64,000 bases of DNA from assembly GCF_007677725.1 (NCBI RefSeq), contig NZ_VEDF01000011.1:1-64000 (forward strand). Direction: 5' to 3'. Positions 49,708 to 57,946 of the stretch are shown here, piece after piece. Origin of the DNA: Pseudomonas sp. URMO17WK12:I11 (lineage in GTDB: Bacteria; Pseudomonadota; Gammaproteobacteria; Pseudomonadales; Pseudomonadaceae). Position numbers and translations under genes: made by a program. How positions within the stretch are numbered: position 1 is the stretch's first letter; each line of letters begins with the position of its first letter. Below the pieces are notes generated by a model. It was not told where the DNA came from and did not search any database. It saw nothing but the letters and a program-made list of their open reading frames with translations.

Positions 49708-51084
49708 ATGTCCAACGGGAAAGTCTCTAACGCACTGTCGTCACCAGTCATCGCCAGTATCACTGCGGTCATCGGCCGATTTTTGCTGCTTGGTACCGGT
49801 GCGCTTACAGGCGTCATCATTCCACTGACGATGCCACAAACATCAGTCGGAATGTTTTTTCTCGCGCAATCTGTAATTGCAGCACTTGCCACAGTCGGCC
49901 AATTGGGTATGAGCATCACGGCACCCGCCGGAATCTCAAACGCTCAGGGGCATCGCGACACAGGAAAAGTGATGCAAGTGATACGCCGCAGTCTGCTGCT
50001 GGCCCTGTTTTCCACGGTTTCGATAGCAGTAGGCTTCAATCTATGCATACACCTGCTTTCGCGAGTGGAGGAAGCAGATCTACTGAATGTGCTTCACAGT
50101 CTTGCACCACTGATTTCCATAAGCATGGTGCTTGCAGCACTATCCACCATCATCTCCGAGCAACACAGGGCGCTCGGCCACTTCGTACAAGCTAGCTTCC
50201 TGACAACTGGCGCAAGCGTGGCTAGCGCTGCGACCGTTACCTTGGCATGGCGCGCAGAAATAAAACTCGACCTCGACCTGCTTATCCTAGCAGGGCTCGC
50301 CGGGGCAGGTATCACGACGCTGCTCGGCAGCTACAGTCTCATGCGCTGGTATCGAAAGCAACCCGCCGTGGAGCCCCAATCCAGCACTAGCTTTGTAAGC
50401 TTATTACGGGATACGCGTCCTAATCTCACCACCACTGTGACGCTTTTCGCAATGGCGCAAGCCGATCTATGGATCATCGCCTGGTTTAGCGATTCTGCTG
50501 GATTAGCGGTCTATGGCCTTGCCTCGCGCTTGGCTGCCCTAGTGCTGATCCCGCTCGCCGTAATCAATACAGTTGTTGCTCCATCCATAGGCCGTATTTG
50601 GATCCGCGGAAAAAAACGCTATTTGCAAAGGGTGCTGGGGGTTGGCGCGGGAGCGGCGACTACCCTCGGATTGGCGGGATATCTCGTGTTCATGCTCAGC
50701 GGCCAGTTCTTACTATCTCACGTGTGGTCGGACGAATATGCCGATGCCTACTACATCTTTGGCATACTCGGCATTTCCCAACTGGTACAGACCTACGCGG
50801 GTACCGCTGGCTTCGTGCTGATGATGCTTCAAAAGCAACATATCGCAATGCGAATATCTGTGATCAGCGGAGCATGCATGATAGCAGCAGGCTTTGTGGC
50901 TATGTGGCTGTATGGAATCATTGGCCTAGCCGTGGTATACAGCCTAGGCGGCGTCACCCAGTCGCTGGCACAGATTTACTTTGTTAAGCGTGAATTCAAT
51001 CTCAACCCCACCGCGAATTACTCCTCACTGCGTCGATTTGCGCGTTTCTATTACCGTCGAAAGGTTTCATATGGTCGCGAGTAA
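49708..51084 (+). CDS. wzx: Wzx-type O-antigen flippase
   Basis: This 458-residue protein has 12-14 hydrophobic segments of the polysaccharide-transport (MOP) type. The N-terminal part SPVIASITAVIGRFLLLGTG and mid-part YGLASRLAALVLIPLAVINTVVAPSIGR are typical of Wzx/MATE-like lipid-linked oligosaccharide flippases. It flips the undecaprenyl-PP repeat unit across the inner membrane. Codons are more A/T-rich than in the flanking genes. Its last 14 bases overlap the next glycosyltransferase, so the two are co-expressed. Wzx sequences vary greatly, so the symbol rests on topology and context. Confidence 0.85.
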   Translation: MSNGKVSNALSSPVIASITAVIGRFLLLGTGALTGVIIPLTMPQTSVGMFFLAQSVIAALATVGQLGMSITAPAGISNAQGHRDTGKVMQVIRRSLLLALFSTVSIAVGFNLCIHLLSRVEEADLLNVLHSLAPLISISMVLAALSTIISEQHRALGHFVQASFLTTGASVASAATVTLAWRAEIKLDLDLLILAGLAGAGITTLLGSYSLMRWYRKQPAVEPQSSTSFVSLLRDTRPNLTTTVTLFAMAQADLWIIAWFSDSAGLAVYGLASRLAALVLIPLAVINTVVAPSIGRIWIRGKKRYLQRVLGVGAGAATTLGLAGYLVFMLSGQFLLSHVWSDEYADAYYIFGILGISQLVQTYAGTAGFVLMMLQKQHIAMRISVISGACMIAAGFVAMWLYGIIGLAVVYSLGGVTQSLAQIYFVKREFNLNPTANYSSLRRFARFYYRRKVSYGRE

Positions 51085-51976
51085 CCTAATGCCGCGGGTG
51101 TCGATCGTCATCCCCACCTACAATACAGCGCAATATTTGCCCGATGCTATAGAAAGCGTGCTGGGGCAGAGCTACCCGAATGTTGAGCTCATCGTCGTCG
51201 ACGACGGATCGACGGACCATACACCTACGCTCTTGGAACAACATCCAGGTAAATTTATCCGCTACCGTCAGGCGAATGCAGGTCAAAGCGCCGCGATGAA
51301 TTTTGGCTGGGAAAAATCCAGCGGTGAGCTATTAGGTTATCTCAGTGCCGACGACCGGCTGCACCCTCGAGCCATTGAAGCGATCGTCGACGCCATGGCG
51401 CAAGCTCCGGACGCAGCGCTGGCCTATCCAGACTTCTGCGTCATCAATGAAGATTCAAAACAGCTGCGAATCGTTGAAACTCCGGAATACGAGGAGCGAC
51501 TACTCATTGCCAATTTCCAGTGCTTACCAGGCCCGGGTGCGCTATTCCGTCGCTCTGTCTGGGAGCAGGTCGGAGGATGGAATACTGAGTTGCGTAACAT
51601 TCCTGACATGGACTTTTTCTTAAGATTTTGTCAGCATGGCAGATTCATACGAGTTGCTCAGCCACTCGCCGATTTCCGGATTCACTCCGGGTCTACCACG
51701 TATAATGCCTGCAATCCAGAGCGAGCTGATGAGCCACTTCGGGTGATCAGGAGTTTTTACAATACTCAAGGACTCTCCTCTTCCATACTGAGATGGAAAA
51801 GGAAAGCGGAGGCCAACGCATTCATGCTGTCGGGCTTCATGCATGGATACTCCGGGCGGTATGCTAAATTTATGGCGCGCATCGGCAGGGCGGTAACGCT
51901 GGATCCTACTTCGGTTCTATCACGCAAAATGGTCAGCTATCTGCTAACCATTTGCCGGCCGAAACCTAAAGCTTAG
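51071..51976 (+). CDS. GT2-family glycosyltransferase
   Basis: The 301-residue GT-A enzyme opens MVASNLMPRVSIVIPTYNTA, with VELIVVDDGSTDHT near 40 and the metal-binding GYLSADDRLHP near 90. An ALFRRSVWEQVGGWNTEL acceptor-region motif is near 160. It should add one sugar to the lipid-linked unit on the cytoplasmic face. The ATG at 51071 overlaps the flippase by 14 bases and has AAAGG before it. An earlier in-frame start would extend far into the flippase. Sugar specificity unknown. Confidence 0.88.
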   Translation: MVASNLMPRVSIVIPTYNTAQYLPDAIESVLGQSYPNVELIVVDDGSTDHTPTLLEQHPGKFIRYRQANAGQSAAMNFGWEKSSGELLGYLSADDRLHPRAIEAIVDAMAQAPDAALAYPDFCVINEDSKQLRIVETPEYEERLLIANFQCLPGPGALFRRSVWEQVGGWNTELRNIPDMDFFLRFCQHGRFIRVAQPLADFRIHSGSTTYNACNPERADEPLRVIRSFYNTQGLSSSILRWKRKAEANAFMLSGFMHGYSGRYAKFMARIGRAVTLDPTSVLSRKMVSYLLTICRPKPKA

Positions 51977-52069
51977 CTGTGCTGCAGATAAAATTCATTG
52001 CAACGCCTAATGCAAACGTACTCTAGTGTGAGTAAGCGCGCATCAATCACATCAGGCAATTTCGAGATT

Positions 52070-53488
52070 ATGACAACAGCAACCGGAACCTACAGCGCCA
52101 CCTCGACAATTGATTGTCTTGTGGCCCCACTATTTGCAGCGTGCGCCTGGGTATCTCTTAACCCCTTTTTCCTGTGGAGTTCCGGGCGACACATGGCGAT
52201 CGCCGGCATGTTGTCTGGTCTCCTGGCGGCTGGAGCTTTCATGCTGGGGGACCGCCCTCGTCGTCGTGAATTTTCCGGATTCATGCTTATTTGTGTTTTC
52301 GTAATTTACATCAGCCTCTTGCCCAAAGTGGACGGCACCACTACCCGCTGGTATTTTGTGCTTCCGACGCTGCTGGCGCTAATGGTGTTTTCAGACGAAA
52401 GACGTAGCGGCGTGCTGCAATGGTTTACCTGGATATTCACACTGAGTCTGATACCAGGAATCATTTTCTCACTCTGCGCAGCGGCCAACATTCCTGTCAC
52501 GTTCGACCATATACCGTTGTTGAATCCGGTCATGGCCGCGGCTGGGGGCTATTATCTACACGCGCCAGGTGCTTTACTGCTGGCGAGTAACAATCTGTCA
52601 ATGCCATGGGGCGGTGAGCTCTACCGTCTCTGCGCCATGTATGACGAGCCGGGGATGGTAGGCACTCTCTCTGCCTTCATACTTGCTGCCAATCGCTTTC
52701 GCCTGAAACCATTTCCATTTCTGATCGTCTTCATCGGCGGGCTGCTCTCGTTCTCGCTTGCGTTTGTTGTCATGGCCGCAATCGGGTTTCTATATCGCCT
52801 ATGGCAAGTCCGCTCCTTTCTCGGCGTGATACCTCTAGCGATACTGGGATTTTTCGGACTGCTGATTCTAGGCGTTATCAAACCGACTGTCGCGCCCCTA
52901 GCAGCTGTAGAAGTACCAGCTCAAGTAGTAGTAGTACCAACAGCCGCACCACAGCTATCAATTCCGTCGCCAGAATCTAAGGCATCCGATACGAATGAGC
53001 TGTCTGCTAAGGAACTGGTACAACCGCTGGCGCCGAGCGAAGAAGTTGTCATGACCACGCCGGCACTACCGGTTGTTGTAGAGCCGGAAACTGAGCTTCG
53101 ACAGACTAAATATATTAACAATCGCTCCCTTCCAGAGATGGATAAGCTGATTGCTAAATATTGGAGTTCGGACACCAAGACTATACTGCTCGGCCTGGGT
53201 GCTGATTCGAGTGTCGTCTATGGAGGCGTATCGCAAGTCGTGACCCGATTGCTAACCGATTTTGGACTAATCGGCGCGGCACTGTTCACGCTCGGTATGA
53301 TCAGTTTGGTTCTGACTATCACGCGTACGGCAGAGTTGCCATCATGGACACTGTTGTTTTTCCTGCTCTTCGCACTGAGCGTATATCAGCGGCCTATTGT
53401 TTGGATGCCCTACGCGTTTACCATGTTCATTTGCAGCGCTGTCATGGCCGGGCGCCGACACTCCACGCCGAACCCAGAGATCCCCTAA
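52070..53488 (+). CDS. wzy: Wzy-type O-antigen polymerase
   Basis: The 472-residue protein has about 11 hydrophobic segments and lies beside wzx, as expected of the polymerase that joins repeat units in the periplasm. LYRLCAMYDEPGMVGTLSAF near 185-205 resembles the Wzy/WaaL (O-antigen ligase) conserved region. Residues about 272-390 form an unusually long polar loop whose first 75 residues are rich in Pro, Val, Ser and Glu. The start is uncertain, with ATG at 52070 or 51998. Flippase, transferase and polymerase form one plus-strand operon. Confidence 0.8.
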   Translation: MTTATGTYSATSTIDCLVAPLFAACAWVSLNPFFLWSSGRHMAIAGMLSGLLAAGAFMLGDRPRRREFSGFMLICVFVIYISLLPKVDGTTTRWYFVLPTLLALMVFSDERRSGVLQWFTWIFTLSLIPGIIFSLCAAANIPVTFDHIPLLNPVMAAAGGYYLHAPGALLLASNNLSMPWGGELYRLCAMYDEPGMVGTLSAFILAANRFRLKPFPFLIVFIGGLLSFSLAFVVMAAIGFLYRLWQVRSFLGVIPLAILGFFGLLILGVIKPTVAPLAAVEVPAQVVVVPTAAPQLSIPSPESKASDTNELSAKELVQPLAPSEEVVMTTPALPVVVEPETELRQTKYINNRSLPEMDKLIAKYWSSDTKTILLGLGADSSVVYGGVSQVVTRLLTDFGLIGAALFTLGMISLVLTITRTAELPSWTLLFFLLFALSVYQRPIVWMPYAFTMFICSAVMAGRRHSTPNPEIP

Positions 53489-53499
53489 ATTGAGACTCC

Positions 53500-53545
53500 A
53501 GCCTGAAGCTGGTCCGACCGAGAGCGATCGGACCAGCTTCAGGCT
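53500..53545. terminator. long perfect hairpin between convergent wzy and glycosyltransferase genes
   Basis: Eighteen-base perfect arms (53500-53517 and 53528-53545) enclose a 10-base loop. It begins 12 bases after the wzy stop and its right arm overlaps the TAG of the minus-strand glycosyltransferase. There is no T run on either side, so it is a two-way structural barrier rather than a textbook terminator. Confidence 0.65.
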
Positions 53546-54674
53546 AACCGGCCATCGACCCCGTGCGAATAAGACGATCAAATCTCTGCAGCATCGCGCG
53601 AACAGCCGCCTTCCAGGTATAGTTCTTCATCACAAAGTCTTTGAGTCGCTGCCCTTTTTGCTTGAGCTCAGCAGGATCCACTAGAAGCTGTTGGAGACCG
53701 TTGGCGATACCTTCTTCACTTGCAGGTACTACTAACCCGCCATCAACACTTGCAACTTGCTCGAAACCACAGGTATCCGTCAGTAGCACGGGAACACCTA
53801 ACATCCCTGCCTCTAGCGCTACCAAAGACATCGCTTCGGATCTAGACGGAATTACCAAAAGCATTGCACCTCGGTATACTTGCGTCCGCTCCTGTTCATT
53901 CATAAACCCCAAGAAACGGATCTTGTCAGTCAACCCTGACAATCTCACCCGCTCTTGCAAATCAGCTTGCATGCCAAAATCCGGACCTGCCATAACAAGC
54001 GGAAACTGCTGGGCCAATGGCGTGCTTAGATATGCACCGATTAAAAAATCTGGCCCTTTGACTGGTGCCAGTCGCCCCATAAATAGAATATAAGGCTCTT
54101 CTGGAATATTTAGGGTTCTCGATGGCAGCCGCGCTTGAGGTTCCGAAACGGCATTCTCAATCACTACAACTGAGTCCAAAGGCACCCCGGACACCCGCGC
54201 GATGATTTGCCGCTCTAGCTGGGTAATAGCAATGAATCCAGAAGCAGCTTTTATCAGCCAACGGCCAAGAAAAAAATGGAAGATTTTCATGACCGGCCGC
54301 GGTGAGCCCACCGAAGCGAATTCGCCGGCTGGACACAAAACATAGGGCCGCCTACCTATCAAGGCTAGCAATCCTATGGCGACACTCAGCAAGTTCCAGT
54401 ACCCCATGATGTGAATCACATCGGCATTGCGCACCGCCCGCCATGCGCGCCAGGGGTTGAGCAAAGGCAAGGGAAACCGGTTTCCCAAGTGACCGGTGAT
54501 ATACGTTTTCACTCCAAGCCCGTCGAACTCACTCTGCCATGAATTGCCATTCATGCCCATGACTTCACAGGATGCACCTGCCTTGGCCAGATGGGTCGCC
54601 AAATGGCGGGTACGCTCGGCAGTACCGCCGCCCCTTTCGGCATCCAGAGAGATATTGACCAGAAGCACTTTCAT
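53544..54674 (-). CDS. GT4-family glycosyltransferase
   Basis: The 376-residue GT-B enzyme has an N-terminal glycine-rich loop (SLDAERGGGTAERTRHLATHL), a central YILFMGRLAPVKGPDFLI and the donor-site EX7E in SRSEAMSLVALEAGMLGVPVLL. This is a retaining GT1/GT4 transferase of the WbjE/WbpY kind. The ATG at 54674 overlaps the stop of the upstream SDR gene by 4 bases and has AGGAAC before it. It likely builds the O-unit. Donor unknown. Confidence 0.9.
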   Translation of the reverse strand: MKVLLVNISLDAERGGGTAERTRHLATHLAKAGASCEVMGMNGNSWQSEFDGLGVKTYITGHLGNRFPLPLLNPWRAWRAVRNADVIHIMGYWNLLSVAIGLLALIGRRPYVLCPAGEFASVGSPRPVMKIFHFFLGRWLIKAASGFIAITQLERQIIARVSGVPLDSVVVIENAVSEPQARLPSRTLNIPEEPYILFMGRLAPVKGPDFLIGAYLSTPLAQQFPLVMAGPDFGMQADLQERVRLSGLTDKIRFLGFMNEQERTQVYRGAMLLVIPSRSEAMSLVALEAGMLGVPVLLTDTCGFEQVASVDGGLVVPASEEGIANGLQQLLVDPAELKQKGQRLKDFVMKNYTWKAAVRAMLQRFDRLIRTGSMAG

Positions 54675-55597
54675 GCTTGTTCCTTGAGTTTCTCTATATA
54701 AAAGCGTAACTGCTGATTGAAGTCTGCAGTCGCAGGCTGCTGCCATTCATTCAATCGCGACTCCTTGAATCTGCGCATCGGATTGGCGTTACTGATGTTG
54801 CGCAGGCGCAGCAGCGCGCGCAGCACAGATTGCGGCAAGTGCGGCAGATAGCCTACAGAAGGCCGATTGAAAGCCTGCATCAGCACATCCTGCAGATAAC
54901 CGAAGTTGTTATCCGGCGCAGCATCATCGGTCACCAGCACCACTTCACCTTGGCGTATAGCCGGGACCTGGGCCACGAAGAGCAGCGTCTGGACTACCTT
55001 CTGGACACTGACCAGGTGCATGCGCCTCGCGCCGTACAACGCGCGACGCAACCCCAGCTTCCAGGCGGGGGCATGCCTCACTTCATCCACGAAGGACACG
55101 ATGTTCAAACCGCCCTCGCCGAATACGGCGCCAAGGCGCACCACTACGACCTCGAATGCGTCTGCAGCGATGGCACGCACTAGCGCCTCGGCGCCTGCAT
55201 GTTCACGTTCATATGGCGTTTTCGGCTCGATAGGCGTTTGGGCATCCACGACATCAGCCGCTGCCGATCCAAACACATCGATACTTGAGACGTGCACGTA
55301 TCGCTTGATGCGCGAGCGCTCACAGGCTTGAAGAATGTTGACAATGGCCGGTTCGAACCAACCGCTGCCATCGGGTCTGAGCAGGTTCAGGACTGTACAT
55401 CCTGGCGTCAGGATTGCGGTCAACGATCCCGGATCACTCACGTCGAAACGTTCGCAACGGACGTCGCTTTGAATCAGCCAGTCCGGCTCACTACGGTGAA
55501 CCGCGTACACAATTTCAGTGCCTGCCGGCCTGTTATTCGCAGCGAGCAAATGCCGTCCTACGAACCCCGTGCCACCAATCACTACCAACTTATTCAT
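54671..55597 (-). CDS. NAD-dependent epimerase/dehydratase-like protein with YxxxH
   Basis: This 308-residue extended SDR has GGTGFVGRHLLAAN near 8 and Ser in HVSSIDVFGSAAAD. The expected Tyr-x3-Lys reads TPYEREHAGAEALV, so the lysine position is His. Activity may be altered, or the enzyme may use another base. It lies between the wbjBCD set and a glycosyltransferase, overlapping the latter by 4 bases. P. aeruginosa O11 has a comparable epimerase-like gene (wbjF) after wbjBCDE, but identity is uncertain. Confidence 0.78.
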   Translation of the reverse strand: MNKLVVIGGTGFVGRHLLAANNRPAGTEIVYAVHRSEPDWLIQSDVRCERFDVSDPGSLTAILTPGCTVLNLLRPDGSGWFEPAIVNILQACERSRIKRYVHVSSIDVFGSAAADVVDAQTPIEPKTPYEREHAGAEALVRAIAADAFEVVVVRLGAVFGEGGLNIVSFVDEVRHAPAWKLGLRRALYGARRMHLVSVQKVVQTLLFVAQVPAIRQGEVVLVTDDAAPDNNFGYLQDVLMQAFNRPSVGYLPHLPQSVLRALLRLRNISNANPMRRFKESRLNEWQQPATADFNQQLRFYIEKLKEQA

Positions 55598-55752
55598 GAG
55601 CTGCTAGATTCTCCATGCGAATATGAGTAGTGCGCACTCGTGCCATCGTGAGGCGCAGCAAACCTCGCGTCACTAGCCAAGCGCCTTGGCTGACATGTGT
55701 CTACGAGGCCCGCCAGAGGCAGAAGGGCAACCTATTGAGGCGCATAACTGCC

Positions 55753-55788
55753 CTGCGCATCCCGGCAGTGACCTGCCGGGATGCGCAG
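55753..55788 (-). terminator. long perfect hairpin downstream of wbjD
   Basis: Sixteen-base perfect arms (55753-55768 and 55773-55788) have a 4-base TGAC loop and start 10 bases after the wbjD stop on the minus strand. There is no T run. It may stop or attenuate transcription between the wbjCBD arm and the downstream SDR/glycosyltransferase pair, or protect the upstream mRNA. Confidence 0.6.
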
Positions 55789-55797
55789 AGGAAGGTG

Positions 55798-56922
55798 CTA
55801 TTTCGCCCACACGGTCCGGTTGATGTAGTCGGTGTAGCTATAAACGATGCGTACAACCTGCTTGGAAACCGGTCCGCCGAGGTAGTCCTGAACAACCGGG
55901 ATCACGCGCTCACCACGGTCATGCTGACTGACCACAACGCGCACAGCGTCCAGCACCCGAGAAGGGGTCAAGCCGCACATGATCAATGTACCCTCGTCCA
56001 TACCTTCAGGGCGCTCATGAGCATTCCGGATGGTTACCGCTGGCAGATTGAGCAGCGAGGCCTCTTCGGTAATCGTGCCACTGTCGGACAGCACACAGAG
56101 CGCGCCCATCTGCAGCCGAATGTAATCCAGCAAGCCATACGGTTTGACGAACCGAATCAGCGGATGCTCAAGGCTTTCGCCCAGATCTTCCAAACGTTTA
56201 CGCGTGCGCGGGTGTGTCGAGACGATAATCGGGTGGCCATAGGCGTCGGCCAGTGCTCGCAAGGAAGCCAGCAGGTCTCGAAGGTTTTGCGGAGTATCGA
56301 CGTTTTCTTCACGATGGGTGCTGACGATGAAGTACTTACCCTCCTCCAGCGACTCTTTCTGAAGCACGGTCGAAGCTTCAATTTGCGGCCGGTAGTAATC
56401 GAGCACTTCGTGCATGTGCGAGCCGGTCTTGATGATGGTCTCCGGTCGAATACCTTCGTCCAGCAAATAGCGACGGGCATGCTCGGTGAGGACCATGTTG
56501 ATGTCGCTGAGGTGGTCGAGCACTTTGCGGTTCAGCTCTTCCGGCACTCGCTGGTCGAAGCAGCGGTTGCCAGCCTCCATGTGGAACACCGGGATCTTGC
56601 GGCGCTTGGCCGCAATGACGGCCAAACAGGTATTGGTGTCACCGTACAGCAGCAACGCATCGGGCTTTTCCAACTCGAAGATTGCATCCGATTTGGCGAT
56701 AACCTCTGCAATGGTACCGGCTGCCGTGGCGCCGACTGCACCCAGGAAATGGTCAGGCTTTCGAATGCCGAGGTCATCGAAGAAAACCTGATTCAGCTCG
56801 AAGTCGTAGTTCTGCCCGGAATGCACGAGTACATGATGAGTCTGCTCATCGAGTTCCGCGATGACGCGGCTCATCTTGATCAGTTCAGGTCGGGTGCCGA
56901 CCAGCGTCATAACCTTAAGCAT
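55798..56922 (-). CDS. wbjD: UDP-L-FucNAc C2-epimerase WbjD/FnlC
   Basis: The 374-residue WecB-family epimerase opens MLKVMTLVGTRPELIKMSRV. It has HMEAGNRCFDQRVPEELNRK near 115, and STHREENVD and VHSGQNYD elements typical of nonhydrolysing UDP-HexNAc 2-epimerases. With WbjB and WbjC it completes UDP-N-acetyl-L-fucosamine. Its start overlaps the wbjB stop by 8 bases. The order wbjC-wbjB-wbjD differs from the usual wbjB-C-D. Confidence 0.93.
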   Translation of the reverse strand: MLKVMTLVGTRPELIKMSRVIAELDEQTHHVLVHSGQNYDFELNQVFFDDLGIRKPDHFLGAVGATAAGTIAEVIAKSDAIFELEKPDALLLYGDTNTCLAVIAAKRRKIPVFHMEAGNRCFDQRVPEELNRKVLDHLSDINMVLTEHARRYLLDEGIRPETIIKTGSHMHEVLDYYRPQIEASTVLQKESLEEGKYFIVSTHREENVDTPQNLRDLLASLRALADAYGHPIIVSTHPRTRKRLEDLGESLEHPLIRFVKPYGLLDYIRLQMGALCVLSDSGTITEEASLLNLPAVTIRNAHERPEGMDEGTLIMCGLTPSRVLDAVRVVVSQHDRGERVIPVVQDYLGGPVSKQVVRIVYSYTDYINRTVWAK

Positions 56923-57925
56923 TGAGTTCTTCCCGGACGTAGTCGAGCTTCAAGAGCAGGGTTTTGATGCCTTCGATGTCCAAGCGTTCCGTGTTATGCG
57001 AGGTATAGTCATCGAGCTCAGAAATATGCTGCTCGCCTTCGACGAAATATTTTTTGTAGTTAAGGTCACGGTTATCCGCTGGAATCCGATAGTAGCGCCC
57101 CATGTCATCCGCTTTGGCCATCTCTTCGCGGGAGATCAGCGACTCATACAGCTTCTCACCGTGGCGGGTGCCAATCACCTTCACCGGGTTCTCTCGCTTG
57201 AACAGCTGCTTCAGCGACTCTGCCAGATCGGCAACGGTGGACGCTGGTGCTTTTTGTACGAAAATATCGCCTTGCTCGGCGTGCTCGAACGCGTGCAGCA
57301 CTAGATCCACGGAGTCTTCCAGCGACATGAGGAAACGGGTCATGTTGGGGTCGGTCACAGTTAGCTCGTTACCAGCCTTGAGCTGATCGACGAACAGCGG
57401 AATGACCGAACCACGCGAGGCCATGACGTTGCCATAGCGTGTTGCGCAAATCACAGGACCTTGCTGAGGGATCATGCGCGACTTCGCCACCATCAGCTTC
57501 TCGGCCATTGCCTTGGAAATACCCATCGCATTGATCGGATACACGGCTTTATCGGTGCTGAGCACCACTACACGCTTGACGCCGTTGGCGATAGCGGCAT
57601 TCAGCACGTTCTCTGTACCCAGCACGTTGGTTTTGACCGCCTCCATTGGATAGAACTCGCAGGATGGAACCTGCTTGAGGGCGGCCGCGTGGAAGATATA
57701 GTCGACCCCGACCATTGCCTCGGACACACTCTGATAATCGCGGACGTCGCCGATGTAGAACTTGACCTTGTCATTGGACAAAGCAATGCGCATGTCTTCC
57801 TGCTTCTTTTCGTCGCGGCTGAAGACCCGGATTTCTTTTACATTGGTGTTGAGAAAGCGCTTGAGTACGGTATTACCAAACGAGCCAGTGCCACCGGTAA
57901 TCATGAGAATCTTGTTATCGAACAC
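56915..57925 (-). CDS. wbjB: UDP-GlcNAc 4,6-dehydratase/5-epimerase WbjB/FnlA
   Basis: The 336-residue soluble SDR of the CapE/FnlA type starts MFDNKILMITGGTGSFGNTVL. It has FHAAALKQVPSCEF near 80, VVLSTDKAVYPINAMGISKA near 125 (Met at the usual Tyr site, with Lys kept) and ICATRYGNVMASRGSVIPL near 160. It converts UDP-GlcNAc to the 4-keto-6-deoxy-L sugar that feeds WbjC. It lies 21 bases after wbjC and overlaps wbjD. Confidence 0.94.
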   Translation of the reverse strand: MFDNKILMITGGTGSFGNTVLKRFLNTNVKEIRVFSRDEKKQEDMRIALSNDKVKFYIGDVRDYQSVSEAMVGVDYIFHAAALKQVPSCEFYPMEAVKTNVLGTENVLNAAIANGVKRVVVLSTDKAVYPINAMGISKAMAEKLMVAKSRMIPQQGPVICATRYGNVMASRGSVIPLFVDQLKAGNELTVTDPNMTRFLMSLEDSVDLVLHAFEHAEQGDIFVQKAPASTVADLAESLKQLFKRENPVKVIGTRHGEKLYESLISREEMAKADDMGRYYRIPADNRDLNYKKYFVEGEQHISELDDYTSHNTERLDIEGIKTLLLKLDYVREELNA

Positions 57926-57946
57926 AGATAAGTCCTTATAAATTAG

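Noticed and set aside
55630..56925. A 431-codon plus-strand frame opposite wbjD
   Set aside because: No domain, and wbjD on the other strand has full WecB-family motifs. The start region also lies in the hairpin.
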